Notes: generated by a model from the sequence alone, not told the origin. Positions 42,485 through 51,424 are shown, counted from the first letter of the stretch. The stretch: DNA of 64,000 nt from Butyrivibrio sp. VCB2006 (GCF_000420945.1 NZ_ATVX01000008.1:1-64000); one strand, 5' to 3'. Program-made: numbers and translations.

Positions 42485-43594
42485 CTACATGTCCTTTAAT
42501 ACCTTTTTCCACTCCATTACCATATTATCTATAGGGTTGTCTCTTAGCCCTATTTCCATATTTGTCCTTGCTATTTCTTTATCGATATAAGCAAAGTCAA
42601 CGAAACGCATGTCATCCAATTCACCAATGTCATAACAATAAAATCCATAGTTCTTTGTGAAATGCCTATAATTCAGTCCATCTTTTTCCAAGTAAATTTT
42701 TTTCCCCATTTTTAATAATGCAAGAATATTCCCCATTGCTTGTTGCCTTTTCATGGCAAATATTCCAATATCCATTGTTCCCAAAAAATAATGGTATTGT
42801 TTAAGGTTGCTCCACTCGGTGACAGGCAAAAATTTATTTCCAAAAATCTTCTTCCCTTTAGCTATAACGTCTTCCTTATATTCTTCGTCTCCGTATACCA
42901 AGGGACATATTATTAAAATATCTTGATCATTGAAAGGGCTTAGCAAATCAAAAACTCGCTCATGTTCATTCTCTGAAGAAGCACTGTTTCCAACTATTAT
43001 TCTTAAAGCAGAGTTTTTTTCTTTACTAATGAATAACGTGTAATCACAACAATAATCTTCAGGATCATATGGCATTGCAGCTACATAATGTTCCTTTTCC
43101 GTTCCGAATATTCGTACATATTCCTTATACTCTAATGGTGTCAGAAAGATACAAGCTTTAATCTCTTCCAAACACGACACAAACCTTTTTTTCTTTTCTA
43201 ATCCATCTGCATCATGAGATATGTTGCTTTCATCATATCTCAACAAATCTCCTCCCCAAAACTGCCAATACATTTTCTTTTTTATACTTTTGGGCAATTC
43301 AAACAATCGCTCCTCAAAGCCAAATATGCCTGAAACTATTATCCTATCAGCTTTTTCCAAAACACCCACTATATTGAAATCCCTGACTAAATCTCCAAAT
43401 CTCGAATAGCTTATAACATCACTGTAGTTAAAGTCCTTCTCGTCCCATAACGAAACATCTTTTGAACAAGAATACTCATGAACTAAAAAAATATTGTCAT
43501 AATCAGCAAAAAATCTTCTAAAAAAAATAATATATCCTTTCGTGAATTTATCATGTGTGACAATATGAACTACTTTTTTCTTGTCAATTAACAT
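42485..43594 (-). CDS. GT56-type (WecF/TDP-Fuc4NAc transferase-like) glycosyltransferase
   Basis: 369 residues without the Rossmann module. The sequence matches the WecF family pattern: HIVTHDKFTKGYI, MYWQFWGGDLLRY, IIVGNSASSENEHERVFDLL, ICPLVYGDEEYKEDVIAKGK, and FAMKRQQAMGNILALLKMGK. WecF transfers TDP-4-acetamido-4,6-dideoxygalactose to lipid-linked intermediates of enterobacterial common antigen. Here the presence of a DegT aminotransferase and a PglD-like acetyltransferase upstream suggests the enzyme transfers a related 4-amino-4,6-dideoxyhexose. The gene overlaps the preceding one by 11 bp. Confidence 0.82.
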   Translation of the reverse strand: MLIDKKKVVHIVTHDKFTKGYIIFFRRFFADYDNIFLVHEYSCSKDVSLWDEKDFNYSDVISYSRFGDLVRDFNIVGVLEKADRIIVSGIFGFEERLFELPKSIKKKMYWQFWGGDLLRYDESNISHDADGLEKKKRFVSCLEEIKACIFLTPLEYKEYVRIFGTEKEHYVAAMPYDPEDYCCDYTLFISKEKNSALRIIVGNSASSENEHERVFDLLSPFNDQDILIICPLVYGDEEYKEDVIAKGKKIFGNKFLPVTEWSNLKQYHYFLGTMDIGIFAMKRQQAMGNILALLKMGKKIYLEKDGLNYRHFTKNYGFYCYDIGELDDMRFVDFAYIDKEIARTNMEIGLRDNPIDNMVMEWKKVLKDM

Positions 43595-44678
43595 CCTCTA
43601 TGACTCCATTAGAATCAATCTGCTTAATCAATAGCTTCAGATCATAATCTTTTTCATTAACATAGCCATTATTTTGCATTTCCGCTCTTAGCCTATAAAT
43701 CCGATTAGGAATAATCATTTTTTTCCATTTTAAGTCCCCATTCTCATCAATTAGTGCAATCTTGTTTCCAACTCTAGCCGGTAAAAAAACGCCTCTATTT
43801 GTATATACATAATTTATGTATTTACCTCCTATAGAAAACATCCTCTCGCTGGCACCATATTCAAAATCATCATCATATTCCTGGTATAAATGAATATTTC
43901 CATTTTCAATATAGTAAATATCATCTCCAGTCCATGGAAATACCCATATTCTATTGCAGGCCTTTACATCAAGACAAAACTCGTTTTTGCGACCTCCGAT
44001 GTCATAAAACTTTGTATTATTCTGTAAATCTGTTTCGCAAACTTTTCCTGTATTGGAGAGTAAATAGAAAAAATCATCAAAAACATTTACACATTGAAAA
44101 TCATTGAAAACAAAACCGCTATCAAGTTCAGAAATAGAATTCGCACTTAGATCCAGTTCCTTAACAACAGAAGTATTGTCAAAGAAAACATATATTTTAT
44201 TTCCTTTGGTCGCTGCAAATGCGTTTTTCAAAGAAAAGTCCAGCTCAGTCCTATCTACTATCTCAAATGTATTCCGATCAATTGTAATAATTTCACTGGA
44301 ATTCCTAATTAGTGCTATTAAGTGCCCATTGCACTGTAAAACACAAAGAATATTGGATCGTTCATCATATTGCGACGGCACTATATTGGGTATATTTTTT
44401 TTCTTAAGCACATTCTTCCTTAAGTCATATACTAAGAAGTCTGTTCCCCTACTGTCATAGAACACTATATTTCCCTCAACTGTTATTGAGTGTTCAGCCA
44501 CGATAAAATCATACTGTTCTCCTGAACGTTCAGGAGAAATATACTTGACTGTATAGTTCTCGCAATTAATCTTTATTAAAAAGCCTGTATCTGTAAAACC
44601 ATATAGCGAATCATCCAACGGAGAATAACCAAAATTTGTAAACGCAAGCTCGTATTTTTTATTTGTTTTCTTTACCAT
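43584..44678 (-). CDS. Unknown cytoplasmic beta-propeller-like protein
   Basis: 364 residues, no signal peptide, no membrane segment. The sequence consists of short alternating strands with repeated G/N/D turns (FTDTGFLIKINCENYTV, KNAFAATKGNKIYVFF, LSNTGKVCETDL, IALIDENGDLKWK), which reads as a beta-propeller or WD/PQQ-like fold. I do not recognise the family. It lies between the DegT aminotransferase and the GT56 gene, translationally overlapping the latter, so it probably serves the same glycan pathway, for instance as a binding platform. Confidence 0.65.
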   Translation of the reverse strand: MVKKTNKKYELAFTNFGYSPLDDSLYGFTDTGFLIKINCENYTVKYISPERSGEQYDFIVAEHSITVEGNIVFYDSRGTDFLVYDLRKNVLKKKNIPNIVPSQYDERSNILCVLQCNGHLIALIRNSSEIITIDRNTFEIVDRTELDFSLKNAFAATKGNKIYVFFDNTSVVKELDLSANSISELDSGFVFNDFQCVNVFDDFFYLLSNTGKVCETDLQNNTKFYDIGGRKNEFCLDVKACNRIWVFPWTGDDIYYIENGNIHLYQEYDDDFEYGASERMFSIGGKYINYVYTNRGVFLPARVGNKIALIDENGDLKWKKMIIPNRIYRLRAEMQNNGYVNEKDYDLKLLIKQIDSNGVIEDVN

Positions 44679-44694
44679 TTATGCTCCTATTGCT

Positions 44695-45801
44695 TTATTG
44701 AATTATAGTATCGATTACTCTGGAAATATCTTCTTGTGACATACCTTCATAAATGGGAAGTACCAATACTTTTTTTACCAATTCTCTAGCGTAATTAAGT
44801 TCTACATTTTTATACAAATTTTTAAAACAAGCTTGATCTGCAGTTGCCGGATAAAAATACTTTCTCACATGTATCCCATTTTCTGCTAATTTATTATATA
44901 ATTCGTCTCTTGATAGTGAATAGTTTTCGTCGATTAGTATCGGAAAATATGCGTAATTTCTCGTTATACTACAATCTTCCATGTCAAATACCTTTATTCC
45001 GTTGACTCCCGTCAATGCCCCACAATATTCCTCATGTACCCTTTTTCTGTCTGTTATAGACTCAGATAAATGCTTAAGATTTAGCAACCCCATAATTGCA
45101 CAAAACTCATTCATTTTAGCATTAGCGCCGACAGAAGCCACCAGTTCCTCACCTCTAATGCCAAAATTCTTCAGATTATACAATTTTTCATATATTTCGT
45201 GATTCTTGGAGCAGACCGCGCCCCCTTCGATGGTATTAAATACCTTAGTCGCATGAAAACTAAAAATTGATGCATCGCCAAAATTGGCCACACCCACTCC
45301 ATTATACTTTTCGCCAAAAGCATGAGCAGCATCATATATTACTTTCAGGCCATATTTATCCGCTATCTGTTGAATTGCCTCAACATTACATATATGGCCA
45401 TAGACATGAACCGGAAGAATAGCTACCGTTTTAGGCGTTATTAGCTCTTCTATTTTTGTTTCATCAATTGTTCCATCAGATTCTTTGACATCACAGAAGA
45501 CCGGTTGCAGTCTGTTTCTTACTATTGCATGGGTTGTGGAAATGAATGTAAATGGCGTAGTAATCACTTCAGAACCTTCAGAAAACCCAAAAGACTGAAT
45601 TGCAAGTTCTAGCGCCATGTGCCCATTAACAGTCAGCGACACTTCTGGAACTTCAAGATATTCTTTTAACTTCTGCTCCAGTTCCTGATGATACTGTCCC
45701 ATATTGGTGAGCCATCGTGACTCCCACAATGGCTTTATGGCTTCACAGTACTCTTCGTAAGTTGGCATAGAAGATCTAGTTACATAGATATCTTTTTTCA
45801 T
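44695..45801 (-). CDS. DegT/DnrJ/EryC1/StrS sugar aminotransferase (VioA/FdtB-like)
   Basis: 368 residues, PLP-dependent. Converts a keto-deoxysugar nucleotide to an amino sugar with glutamate as donor. Key segments: MPTYEEYCEAIKPLWESRWL with NMGQYHQELE, SLTVNGHMALELAIQSF, ITTPFTFISTTHAIVR, VYDAAHAFGEKY-type metal/PLP aspartate, and SFHATKVFNTIEGG with the Schiff-base lysine. The N-terminal signature and WLTN-x-G motif resemble VioA (dTDP-4-amino-4,6-dideoxyglucose synthase) and FdtB-type enzymes. rmlA/rmlB are not in the window and must be elsewhere. Product identity is an inference. Confidence 0.88.
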   Translation of the reverse strand: MKKDIYVTRSSMPTYEEYCEAIKPLWESRWLTNMGQYHQELEQKLKEYLEVPEVSLTVNGHMALELAIQSFGFSEGSEVITTPFTFISTTHAIVRNRLQPVFCDVKESDGTIDETKIEELITPKTVAILPVHVYGHICNVEAIQQIADKYGLKVIYDAAHAFGEKYNGVGVANFGDASIFSFHATKVFNTIEGGAVCSKNHEIYEKLYNLKNFGIRGEELVASVGANAKMNEFCAIMGLLNLKHLSESITDRKRVHEEYCGALTGVNGIKVFDMEDCSITRNYAYFPILIDENYSLSRDELYNKLAENGIHVRKYFYPATADQACFKNLYKNVELNYARELVKKVLVLPIYEGMSQEDISRVIDTIIQ

Positions 45802-45829
45802 ACTATTATTTTATCGCAATAGCGTGTTT

Positions 45830-46561
45830 TCAACAACTTTTTAAAGATTGCCACATTGAATTACAATTGATAATCTCATAATCATCCAACATTTTTCTTG
45901 TTCCAGTTATTCCATTAAATGCCAATACATCAATTATTGAAAGTGCAGGAATGAATTCACCGCCAAATTGCTCATAAGGTGTTAATTTGGATTTTAGAAA
46001 GCATAATTGAACACCATTGTCAACAAAAAATTTGCCACTATATAAATCTATCCCGCCGATTGGATTAATATATTCATCCGCACCTAATTTCTTGCATATA
46101 GCTAATATTTTATCTTGGCCTTTTAGCCCTTCTTTTTTGGGAATATCAGAAGACAAAACAATTTCTGTTTCAATTCCTAATCCAACGCACATTATTTTAA
46201 TCTGATCATATAAATAATATGAAAGAATCTTTTTTTCCAAATATAAACTTTTTTCAAGTAATACATGAGTCTCATCATAAAATGGAGCATTTCTATAAGT
46301 TTCATGAATAATAGCAGAAAGTCGTCTAGAAAAAAGATCCTTTTGATTTATTTCTATAGCATTTATCAATTTATTTTGACTAACAGCCAAAAGTGGCAGG
46401 TTTATGTAAGATTTCTTTTCAGATAATATCCTATTTCTATTAATCCATCCCCGCTTTATATAATTCACATCATCAAAAACGACAAAGCAATCAACATGGT
46501 TAATCAACTGCCAATATCCTAAATATGGGAAAAAATACGGCTGCATAACAGCTATTTTCAT
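45830..46561 (-). CDS. WbqC-like protein
   Basis: 243 residues with the WbqC family opening IAVMQPYFFPYLGYWQLINH, VVFDDVNYIKRGWINRN, and the conserved ADEYINPIGGIDLY segment. WbqC-like proteins recur in O-antigen and flagellar glycan clusters beside DegT aminotransferases and are thought to take part in amino-sugar modification, but the reaction is not established. There is no membrane segment. It lies 28 bp upstream of the aminotransferase in the transcript. Confidence 0.85.
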   Translation of the reverse strand: MKIAVMQPYFFPYLGYWQLINHVDCFVVFDDVNYIKRGWINRNRILSEKKSYINLPLLAVSQNKLINAIEINQKDLFSRRLSAIIHETYRNAPFYDETHVLLEKSLYLEKKILSYYLYDQIKIMCVGLGIETEIVLSSDIPKKEGLKGQDKILAICKKLGADEYINPIGGIDLYSGKFFVDNGVQLCFLKSKLTPYEQFGGEFIPALSIIDVLAFNGITGTRKMLDDYEIINCNSMWQSLKSC

Positions 46562-46573
46562 ACTTACTCCTTA

Positions 46574-47206
46574 TTATCTATAAACATAAGTAGTATACTC
46601 ATACAATCCATAATCATTTCTTATTACGAAATTTCTTGAAATATTCTTTGTCAAAAATGCGCTAAGTTCATTTAAAGGAACGTGAAAAAGATCTTCTCTT
46701 TCCCAATCAACATCTTTAGACATCACATTGAAAGCAATTCCTCTTTCGCAGTGATCAAATACCTTAGTAATAACATTCATAAAATATATTTTCATATTCT
46801 CATAAGATAATTCTCTTTTCTCGGTAAAAACGCCATTCATTATGATATATCCATATTTTCCCTTTAGATCAGCTTTCAAAATATCACTACAAATAAAATT
46901 CACTTCCGGATATTTCTCTGAACACTTCTTCACAAATATTTCAGACACATCCAACCCTGTATAACGAACATTAATTCCATGATTTTGAATATAGTTATAC
47001 AGATGCCCTAGTCCACAGCCAAAGTCCAAAATATTAGTTTTTTCAATATCTGGAGTACTATCATATCGTATAACATCAAGCATTACCCCATAGCGCTTTT
47101 CTGCATCACATTCATTAGGCCAATCTACGCCCAAGTGGTTATCTCCATTCTTTATATAACACTGTTCATAATGATTTATTATTTTGTAGTATTCGTCATT
47201 TTTCAT
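46574..47206 (-). CDS. Class I SAM-dependent methyltransferase
   Basis: 210 residues. Motif I ILDFGCGLGHLYNYI near 65-80, motif II TGLDVSEIFVKKC, and motif III-like GYIIMNGVFTEKREL. A cytosolic small-molecule or sugar methyltransferase. In viosamine-containing flagellin glycans a methyltransferase decorates the N-acyl chain; by position next to the WbqC-like, DegT and acetyltransferase genes this enzyme is a candidate for that kind of step. It carries no Rossmann module. Confidence 0.85.
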   Translation of the reverse strand: MKNDEYYKIINHYEQCYIKNGDNHLGVDWPNECDAEKRYGVMLDVIRYDSTPDIEKTNILDFGCGLGHLYNYIQNHGINVRYTGLDVSEIFVKKCSEKYPEVNFICSDILKADLKGKYGYIIMNGVFTEKRELSYENMKIYFMNVITKVFDHCERGIAFNVMSKDVDWEREDLFHVPLNELSAFLTKNISRNFVIRNDYGLYEYTTYVYR

Positions 47207-47213
47207 TGGTACA

Positions 47214-48152
47214 TCATCCTTCTAATACTGCATATCCAAATCCATCTCTACCAAAATGATTTCCACAATAGAACATATAGTATTTTCCATTTAGCATCTT
47301 CACAGATGGATAACAAATCATCTCTGAGTCCCACCCTTTATCAGATGTTGCTATTCCACATTCTTCATCTTTTCTTTCCCACGTATGTAAATCATTAGAC
47401 ACTGCATAACCAATGTTATAGCTTCGTTCTTTATTATCTCTAAAGTCGGTACTATTTCTATAACAAAAGAACATATGATATTCCCCATCCTTATAAAAAA
47501 CAGAAGGGGACGTCTGGCTTTCAAATTCAAGTTTTGGTTCAATCAAGTCTTTATAATCTCTTTTCCAATATATACCATCTTTAGATTCTGCATGTCTAAT
47601 TACATATTGTTCTTCTTTCCTTATTCCGTCGTCTATCCATCTTTGGCCAGAATGGTAAAACATGTGTAGTTTATTATCGAATTTTACAACTATCGGATAT
47701 GATTGAGTAAATGGCTCAAATAAATCATCCCCTAGCACTGGGCCTTTCCATCTTTTCTTAAAGTTTTTCCCATCTGTACTAAATGCTATTCCTATTTCCT
47801 CCTTATGCGGAACTCCTACCATTCTCGTCCAGCCACAATAATACATATAGAATTCATCGCCCATCTCAACAACACTTGCTGGCATTGTTCCAAATTCATC
47901 AAATTCTCCAATCCCTCCCGGCGAAATTGCCGGTGTATCAGAAACACTGAGAATATTTGAAAAATCATTTTTATCGACATCAATATATGCTCCAAAACTT
48001 CTACATAAATCATTCTTATATGCTTCTCGAGTAGCAAAAAATATTCTTATCCTATCATCTAGTTCAAGCGGATATGGGATTTGTGCATAAGCATTCATCC
48101 ACTCGTTTCTATTCCGTGGATCAAATATAATACCTTTTTTTCTCCATTTCAT
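47214..48152 (-). CDS. GH43/GH130-like five-bladed propeller protein in the glycan island
   Basis: Start ATG 48152 with GAGGG five bases upstream (312 aa). The sequence is a five-bladed propeller: GIIFDPRNRNEWMNAYAQIP, FDEFGTMPASVVEMGDEFYM, EEIGIAFSTDGKNFKKRWKG, EFESQTSPSVFYKDGEYHMF, SEMICYPSVKMLNGKYYMFY. Repeated blade closings (F-YY/FC, H/M-F) resemble glycosidases and phosphorylases of clans GH-F/GH130. No signal peptide. A degradative role inside a biosynthetic island is odd; it may be a transferase, a proof-reading hydrolase, or a non-catalytic binder. The catalytic residues are not certain. Confidence 0.75.
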   Translation of the reverse strand: MKWRKKGIIFDPRNRNEWMNAYAQIPYPLELDDRIRIFFATREAYKNDLCRSFGAYIDVDKNDFSNILSVSDTPAISPGGIGEFDEFGTMPASVVEMGDEFYMYYCGWTRMVGVPHKEEIGIAFSTDGKNFKKRWKGPVLGDDLFEPFTQSYPIVVKFDNKLHMFYHSGQRWIDDGIRKEEQYVIRHAESKDGIYWKRDYKDLIEPKLEFESQTSPSVFYKDGEYHMFFCYRNSTDFRDNKERSYNIGYAVSNDLHTWERKDEECGIATSDKGWDSEMICYPSVKMLNGKYYMFYCGNHFGRDGFGYAVLEG

Positions 48153-48173
48153 AATAACCCTCATTGGTGATTA

Positions 48174-48842
48174 TCAGATTTTGCTGATATCAGTACTTTT
48201 TTTATCAACTTTAATCGCACCATTAGCTTTGAAGACTTCATAGTCGTTTGTATCTTTAAGAATGGTTGCCCCTGCGCCTATCAGATTAAATGATCCAATT
48301 CTTATATTATCTCGTATAGTACTATTCACTCCCAAAAAACTATTATTTCCTATAACTGCTGCTCCTGACACCACTACATGAGACGCAATAAAGCAATTAT
48401 CTTGTATATACGAATGATGCCCAATATGATTACCACTCCACAGAATCACATTATTCCCAATCTTAGAGAAAGGCTGAATAACATTATTTTCAAAAATGAA
48501 GACATTTTCGCCTATCTCGGATCCGTAGTATGTACAATTGGGACTAACATAAGAAATAAAATCATACCCTCGTCTCTTAGCGTCTAGGTATTTTTTTTCT
48601 CTTAATCTGTTCATATCGTTATAACTTATTAAAAATAAAAGCTTACATTCACTTGGCAAATATTTCTCTTCTAACTTTTCAAACGCTACAACGGGACACC
48701 CATGAAATTCTTCACATTTGATATACTCTGAATCCATGCAAAATGCTATAACTTCATATCTAGCTTCACGGCTAATATAAAAATATGCCACTTCAGATAA
48801 TTGGCCTGTGCCCCACAAAACAATTTTTAATTTATCGCTCAT
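48174..48842 (-). CDS. PglD/NeuD-type sugar O/N-acyltransferase
   Basis: Start ATG 48842 with GGAGG ten bases upstream (222 aa). Residues 5-95 are the PglD-type nucleotide-sugar-binding Rossmann domain (KIVLWGTGQLSEVAYF, CMDSEYIKCEEFHG). Residues 105-205 are a left-handed beta-helix of hexapeptide repeats (IGENVFIFENNVIQP, IGNNVILWSGNHIGHHSYI, with the catalytic His in the HH pair, IGSFNLIGAGATILKDT). PglD and VioB acetylate the amino group of 4-amino-4,6-dideoxy sugars. It is the first gene of the island and its Rossmann domain is the prototype of the module fused to the later enzymes. Confidence 0.9.
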   Translation of the reverse strand: MSDKLKIVLWGTGQLSEVAYFYISREARYEVIAFCMDSEYIKCEEFHGCPVVAFEKLEEKYLPSECKLLFLISYNDMNRLREKKYLDAKRRGYDFISYVSPNCTYYGSEIGENVFIFENNVIQPFSKIGNNVILWSGNHIGHHSYIQDNCFIASHVVVSGAAVIGNNSFLGVNSTIRDNIRIGSFNLIGAGATILKDTNDYEVFKANGAIKVDKKSTDISKI

Positions 48843-48931
48843 ATATACGTTCCTCCATATATATAATAACAAAAAAAAGTTGATGTGACATGTAAAATGT
48901 ACTATCAACCCTAATTCAAAAATTACTATTT

Positions 48932-48968
48932 AAAAAGGGGCCGTCGCCACTTAGCGACAGCCCTTTTT
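48932..48968 (-). terminator. Strong terminator after the secreted-protein gene
   Basis: AAAAAGGGGCCGTCGC (48932-48947) pairs with GCGACAGCCCTTTTT (48954-48968), with T runs on both strands. It separates the surface-protein gene from the glycan island, so the island needs its own promoter or read-through. Confidence 0.9.
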
Positions 48969-48999
48969 CACAAAATAAATCTTATGTCAATCTAAATAA

Positions 49000-50484
49000 T
49001 TACTGTTTTAAAGCAAGAGTAACATCTACAGAAGTATTTGCAGGATCATTAAACACTATTGTGACAACTCTTGCTGCTTCTGTTGATATCAAATATTCAA
49101 CATATGTAGCAGGAATAGTAATCTCACCGTTGCTATACGTTACACCGCCTTCAGCAAGCCAATCTCTATTTGTAGACTTAACTACAAAGCCTGTTACAGC
49201 TGTAGCTGCTGCAGATCCAACTCCTAAATCAACACTTAAAACAGCATTTTCACCATTCTTCAAAATAGCTAAACTACCAGATACACTCGGCCTCTCACTT
49301 GGCTCAAGCTGGAACTTTGTTCCGCTTACAAGCTGCTCGCTACCATCTGATGCTGTAATTTCATATGTAGCAATAATATTCAAGCTTGTTGCATCTGCCT
49401 TTGACCAGTCAGCACCTTTGTTAAGAGCACCTGTAAGAGTAAAAGCAGTAACTTCACCAAGAGTTGTGAGTTCAAGATTATCACTTAAATTTGCTGCTGT
49501 TGTACTAAAACCAATAAATGTTCCTGGCTTAGGTGTGTATGTTGCTTTATCAAGCTTATAGCCAATCTTGGTCTCAGCCTTGTTTGAACCACCATTATCT
49601 GCAAAAACTGCATTGCCTACAGCTGCTTTAGCGAAAGTGACATCAGCAAGATCCTTTGTTCTGATTTCCGGTCCGATAGTTGTTGTCTCAGTATACAATC
49701 CTGCTGCTAATTTTGTAGGATAATCAGCTTCCGCAATCGTTGTTGTGTTATCATATGTCTTTGCATACGTTGCAGCATCACCAGTTCCTGTTTTTACAAA
49801 CAACGTAGGCTTAGTTGTTTCTGCATCATACGCTGCCCAATCATATGTCAAAGGCTTCTTTTCATATGTAGGATTATATGACTGAACAGTAGGTGTTGCA
49901 CTGGTAGACGCAACAGCCATATACATCTTCATCTCGCCATTTTCTGCAGTTCCTGATCCGCCAGAAGTCTTAAGTGTTGCAGAATCAACATCTGAAACGA
50001 ACTCTATTGCAGTCTTATTCTGAGCAGGAGTATACGCCTGTACCTCTAATTTGATGTTAACATTCTTAGCCTCTGTTGCCTTACTAGCTATACCATAGCC
50101 AAGAGAAACAACCTGATCAGTCGAGGTCTCGCCTAAATAAACAGTCCCAGCTGTAATAGCATCATCTAATGTTGTCTGGCTTACAATAGTTGTGTCTTTC
50201 TTAAAAGTACCAGGTGTAGTATCCGGAGTAAAATACACTGTTGTAGGTGAATATGTCTTTGCTGTTGCGTTACTAGCAGCTGTAATCAGCGTGTATGTGT
50301 ATGTAACCGGATACTGACGTGGATTTATCGCAAATTTAAATGTAGTTGGTACCAATACAGTATCAACTGCATACTCCAAAATCTGACCGGTACCAGTACC
50401 CTCTGTAGCCATAACTGGTGTAAACTGTGTAGCGAATAATGTTAAAGCTGCTGCAAATCCTATTATCTTCCTTGAAAATTTCAT
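49000..50484 (-). CDS. Secreted surface protein of unknown function
   Basis: 494 residues. A classical signal peptide (basic start, FAAALTLFATQFTPVMA, cleavage after ATE-like site) is followed by a T-, A- and V-rich beta-strand sequence with no cysteine and few aromatic clusters. The mature N-terminus carries VDTVLVPTTFKFAINPRQYP, a motif I have seen in other secreted clostridial proteins of unknown role. There is no LPXTG, SLH or other visible cell-wall anchor. Abundant Ser/Thr would suit O-glycosylation by the adjacent island. AAGGAGGG stands upstream of ATG. Confidence 0.75.
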   Translation of the reverse strand: MKFSRKIIGFAAALTLFATQFTPVMATEGTGTGQILEYAVDTVLVPTTFKFAINPRQYPVTYTYTLITAASNATAKTYSPTTVYFTPDTTPGTFKKDTTIVSQTTLDDAITAGTVYLGETSTDQVVSLGYGIASKATEAKNVNIKLEVQAYTPAQNKTAIEFVSDVDSATLKTSGGSGTAENGEMKMYMAVASTSATPTVQSYNPTYEKKPLTYDWAAYDAETTKPTLFVKTGTGDAATYAKTYDNTTTIAEADYPTKLAAGLYTETTTIGPEIRTKDLADVTFAKAAVGNAVFADNGGSNKAETKIGYKLDKATYTPKPGTFIGFSTTAANLSDNLELTTLGEVTAFTLTGALNKGADWSKADATSLNIIATYEITASDGSEQLVSGTKFQLEPSERPSVSGSLAILKNGENAVLSVDLGVGSAAATAVTGFVVKSTNRDWLAEGGVTYSNGEITIPATYVEYLISTEAARVVTIVFNDPANTSVDVTLALKQ

Positions 50485-50546
50485 CTGAATATTCCCTCCT
50501 TGGTTTTCAGTTTGTTACAAATAATCATATTTAATTATTTAATATC

Positions 50547-51110
50547 TTAATTTAGGACATTGAGTTTAATAATAAATCCAGCCTGACTGACTACTTCTTG
50601 TGTTGTTTCATCTCTGATTATAGTGTACATTACTTTTGCTCTGTGATTTCCCGCCGGAAGTTCTTTATCCAACTTTATATTTGTCAGATTTGTTCCTACA
50701 GGCAGAACCGGAGATGAATACAATAGTTCGCCGGTGTCCTCTAGATATACATCAAAGTAGAGTGGAAACTGATTATTCTCACTATTGCCTACATACGCAT
50801 CCCTTGATTCAGACTTCCCATCGTCAAAGGTCCATGTCATAGACATCTGGCATTCGAACATTCCCTCTGCTACTTCCTTGCGCATCTCTTCCATTACTTT
50901 GTCTGCGCTTTCCTCATCAAGTATAACCCTGGCGGATTCTTCGACCTGTCTTGTCGCCACAGAAGCTCTGGCTGCCGAATCATCATTGCCGCTGTTTCCA
51001 TTGCGTCCCAGCAAAAACGCTATAACAGCAACTAATACTATAACTATAATAAATAATAGTATCAAAATAATGATTAGCCCCTTATTACTCTTCTGATTTG
51101 AATCAGACAT
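50547..51110 (-). CDS. Single-pass membrane protein, putative extracytoplasmic sandwich domain
   Basis: 187 residues. An uncleaved N-terminal membrane helix (GLIIILILLFIIVIVLVAVI) anchors a C-terminal domain outside the cell. The domain (MSMTWTFDDGKSESRDAYVG, FPLYFDVYLEDTGELLYSSP, LPAGNHRAKVMYTIIRDET) looks like an Ig-like beta sandwich. It lies 62 bp upstream of the secreted surface-protein gene in the same orientation and behind a SigD-like promoter. Possibly a surface-assembly partner of that protein. AGGAGG lies upstream of its ATG. Family not recognised. Confidence 0.7.
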   Translation of the reverse strand: MSDSNQKSNKGLIIILILLFIIVIVLVAVIAFLLGRNGNSGNDDSAARASVATRQVEESARVILDEESADKVMEEMRKEVAEGMFECQMSMTWTFDDGKSESRDAYVGNSENNQFPLYFDVYLEDTGELLYSSPVLPVGTNLTNIKLDKELPAGNHRAKVMYTIIRDETTQEVVSQAGFIIKLNVLN

Positions 51111-51194
51111 TGGTCTTCATTCCTCCTAAATTAAGGTATCCTCACATATTGGTTAGTAGTTTCATGTTTTTCCATTTGCTTATCTTGTCCACCT

Positions 51195-51281
51195 TTATGG
51201 CGGAAGATCTCCCACCTCCCTTTTTAAACAATTATCTTTAGGCCGTTTTGTACTCTTACTAATATTCTGATACATTGGCAT
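51195..51281 (-). CDS. Candidate small peptide, 28 aa
   Basis: ATG 51281 (or 51275) downstream of AGAGAGGTG opens a frame of 28 codons ending TAA at 51195-51197. The peptide is basic (KSTKRPKD) with one cysteine and ends GDLPP. It lies 57 bp after the SigD-like promoter and 85 bp before the membrane-protein gene. It could be a leader, a small signalling peptide or noise. Confidence 0.35.
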   Translation of the reverse strand: MPMYQNISKSTKRPKDNCLKREVGDLPP

Positions 51282-51337
51282 CACCTCTCTCTTGACTATC
51301 ACAGTGATGTGCTATCAACGGTCGTTTACTATGTGTT

Positions 51338-51365
51338 ATATCGGATTATCTGTCTCATTAGTTTA
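51338..51365 (-). promoter_or_regulatory. SigD (sigma-28)-like promoter before the membrane and surface protein genes
   Basis: Minus-strand TAAA (51362-51365), a 16-bp spacer, then TCCGATAT (51338-51345), one base off the flagellar sigma consensus TAAA-N15-GCCGATAT. It suggests that the 50547 and 49000 genes belong to the motility regulon. Confidence 0.55.
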
Positions 51366-51424
51366 GCATTTTGGTTTATTATTGCTATTAACATAAAATA
51401 AAAAATAGTAAAGTTTTCATAAAT

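Noticed and set aside
49061..49561. Plus-strand frame opposite the secreted protein
   Set aside because: It mirrors Ala/Thr codons of the real gene and has no start signal.
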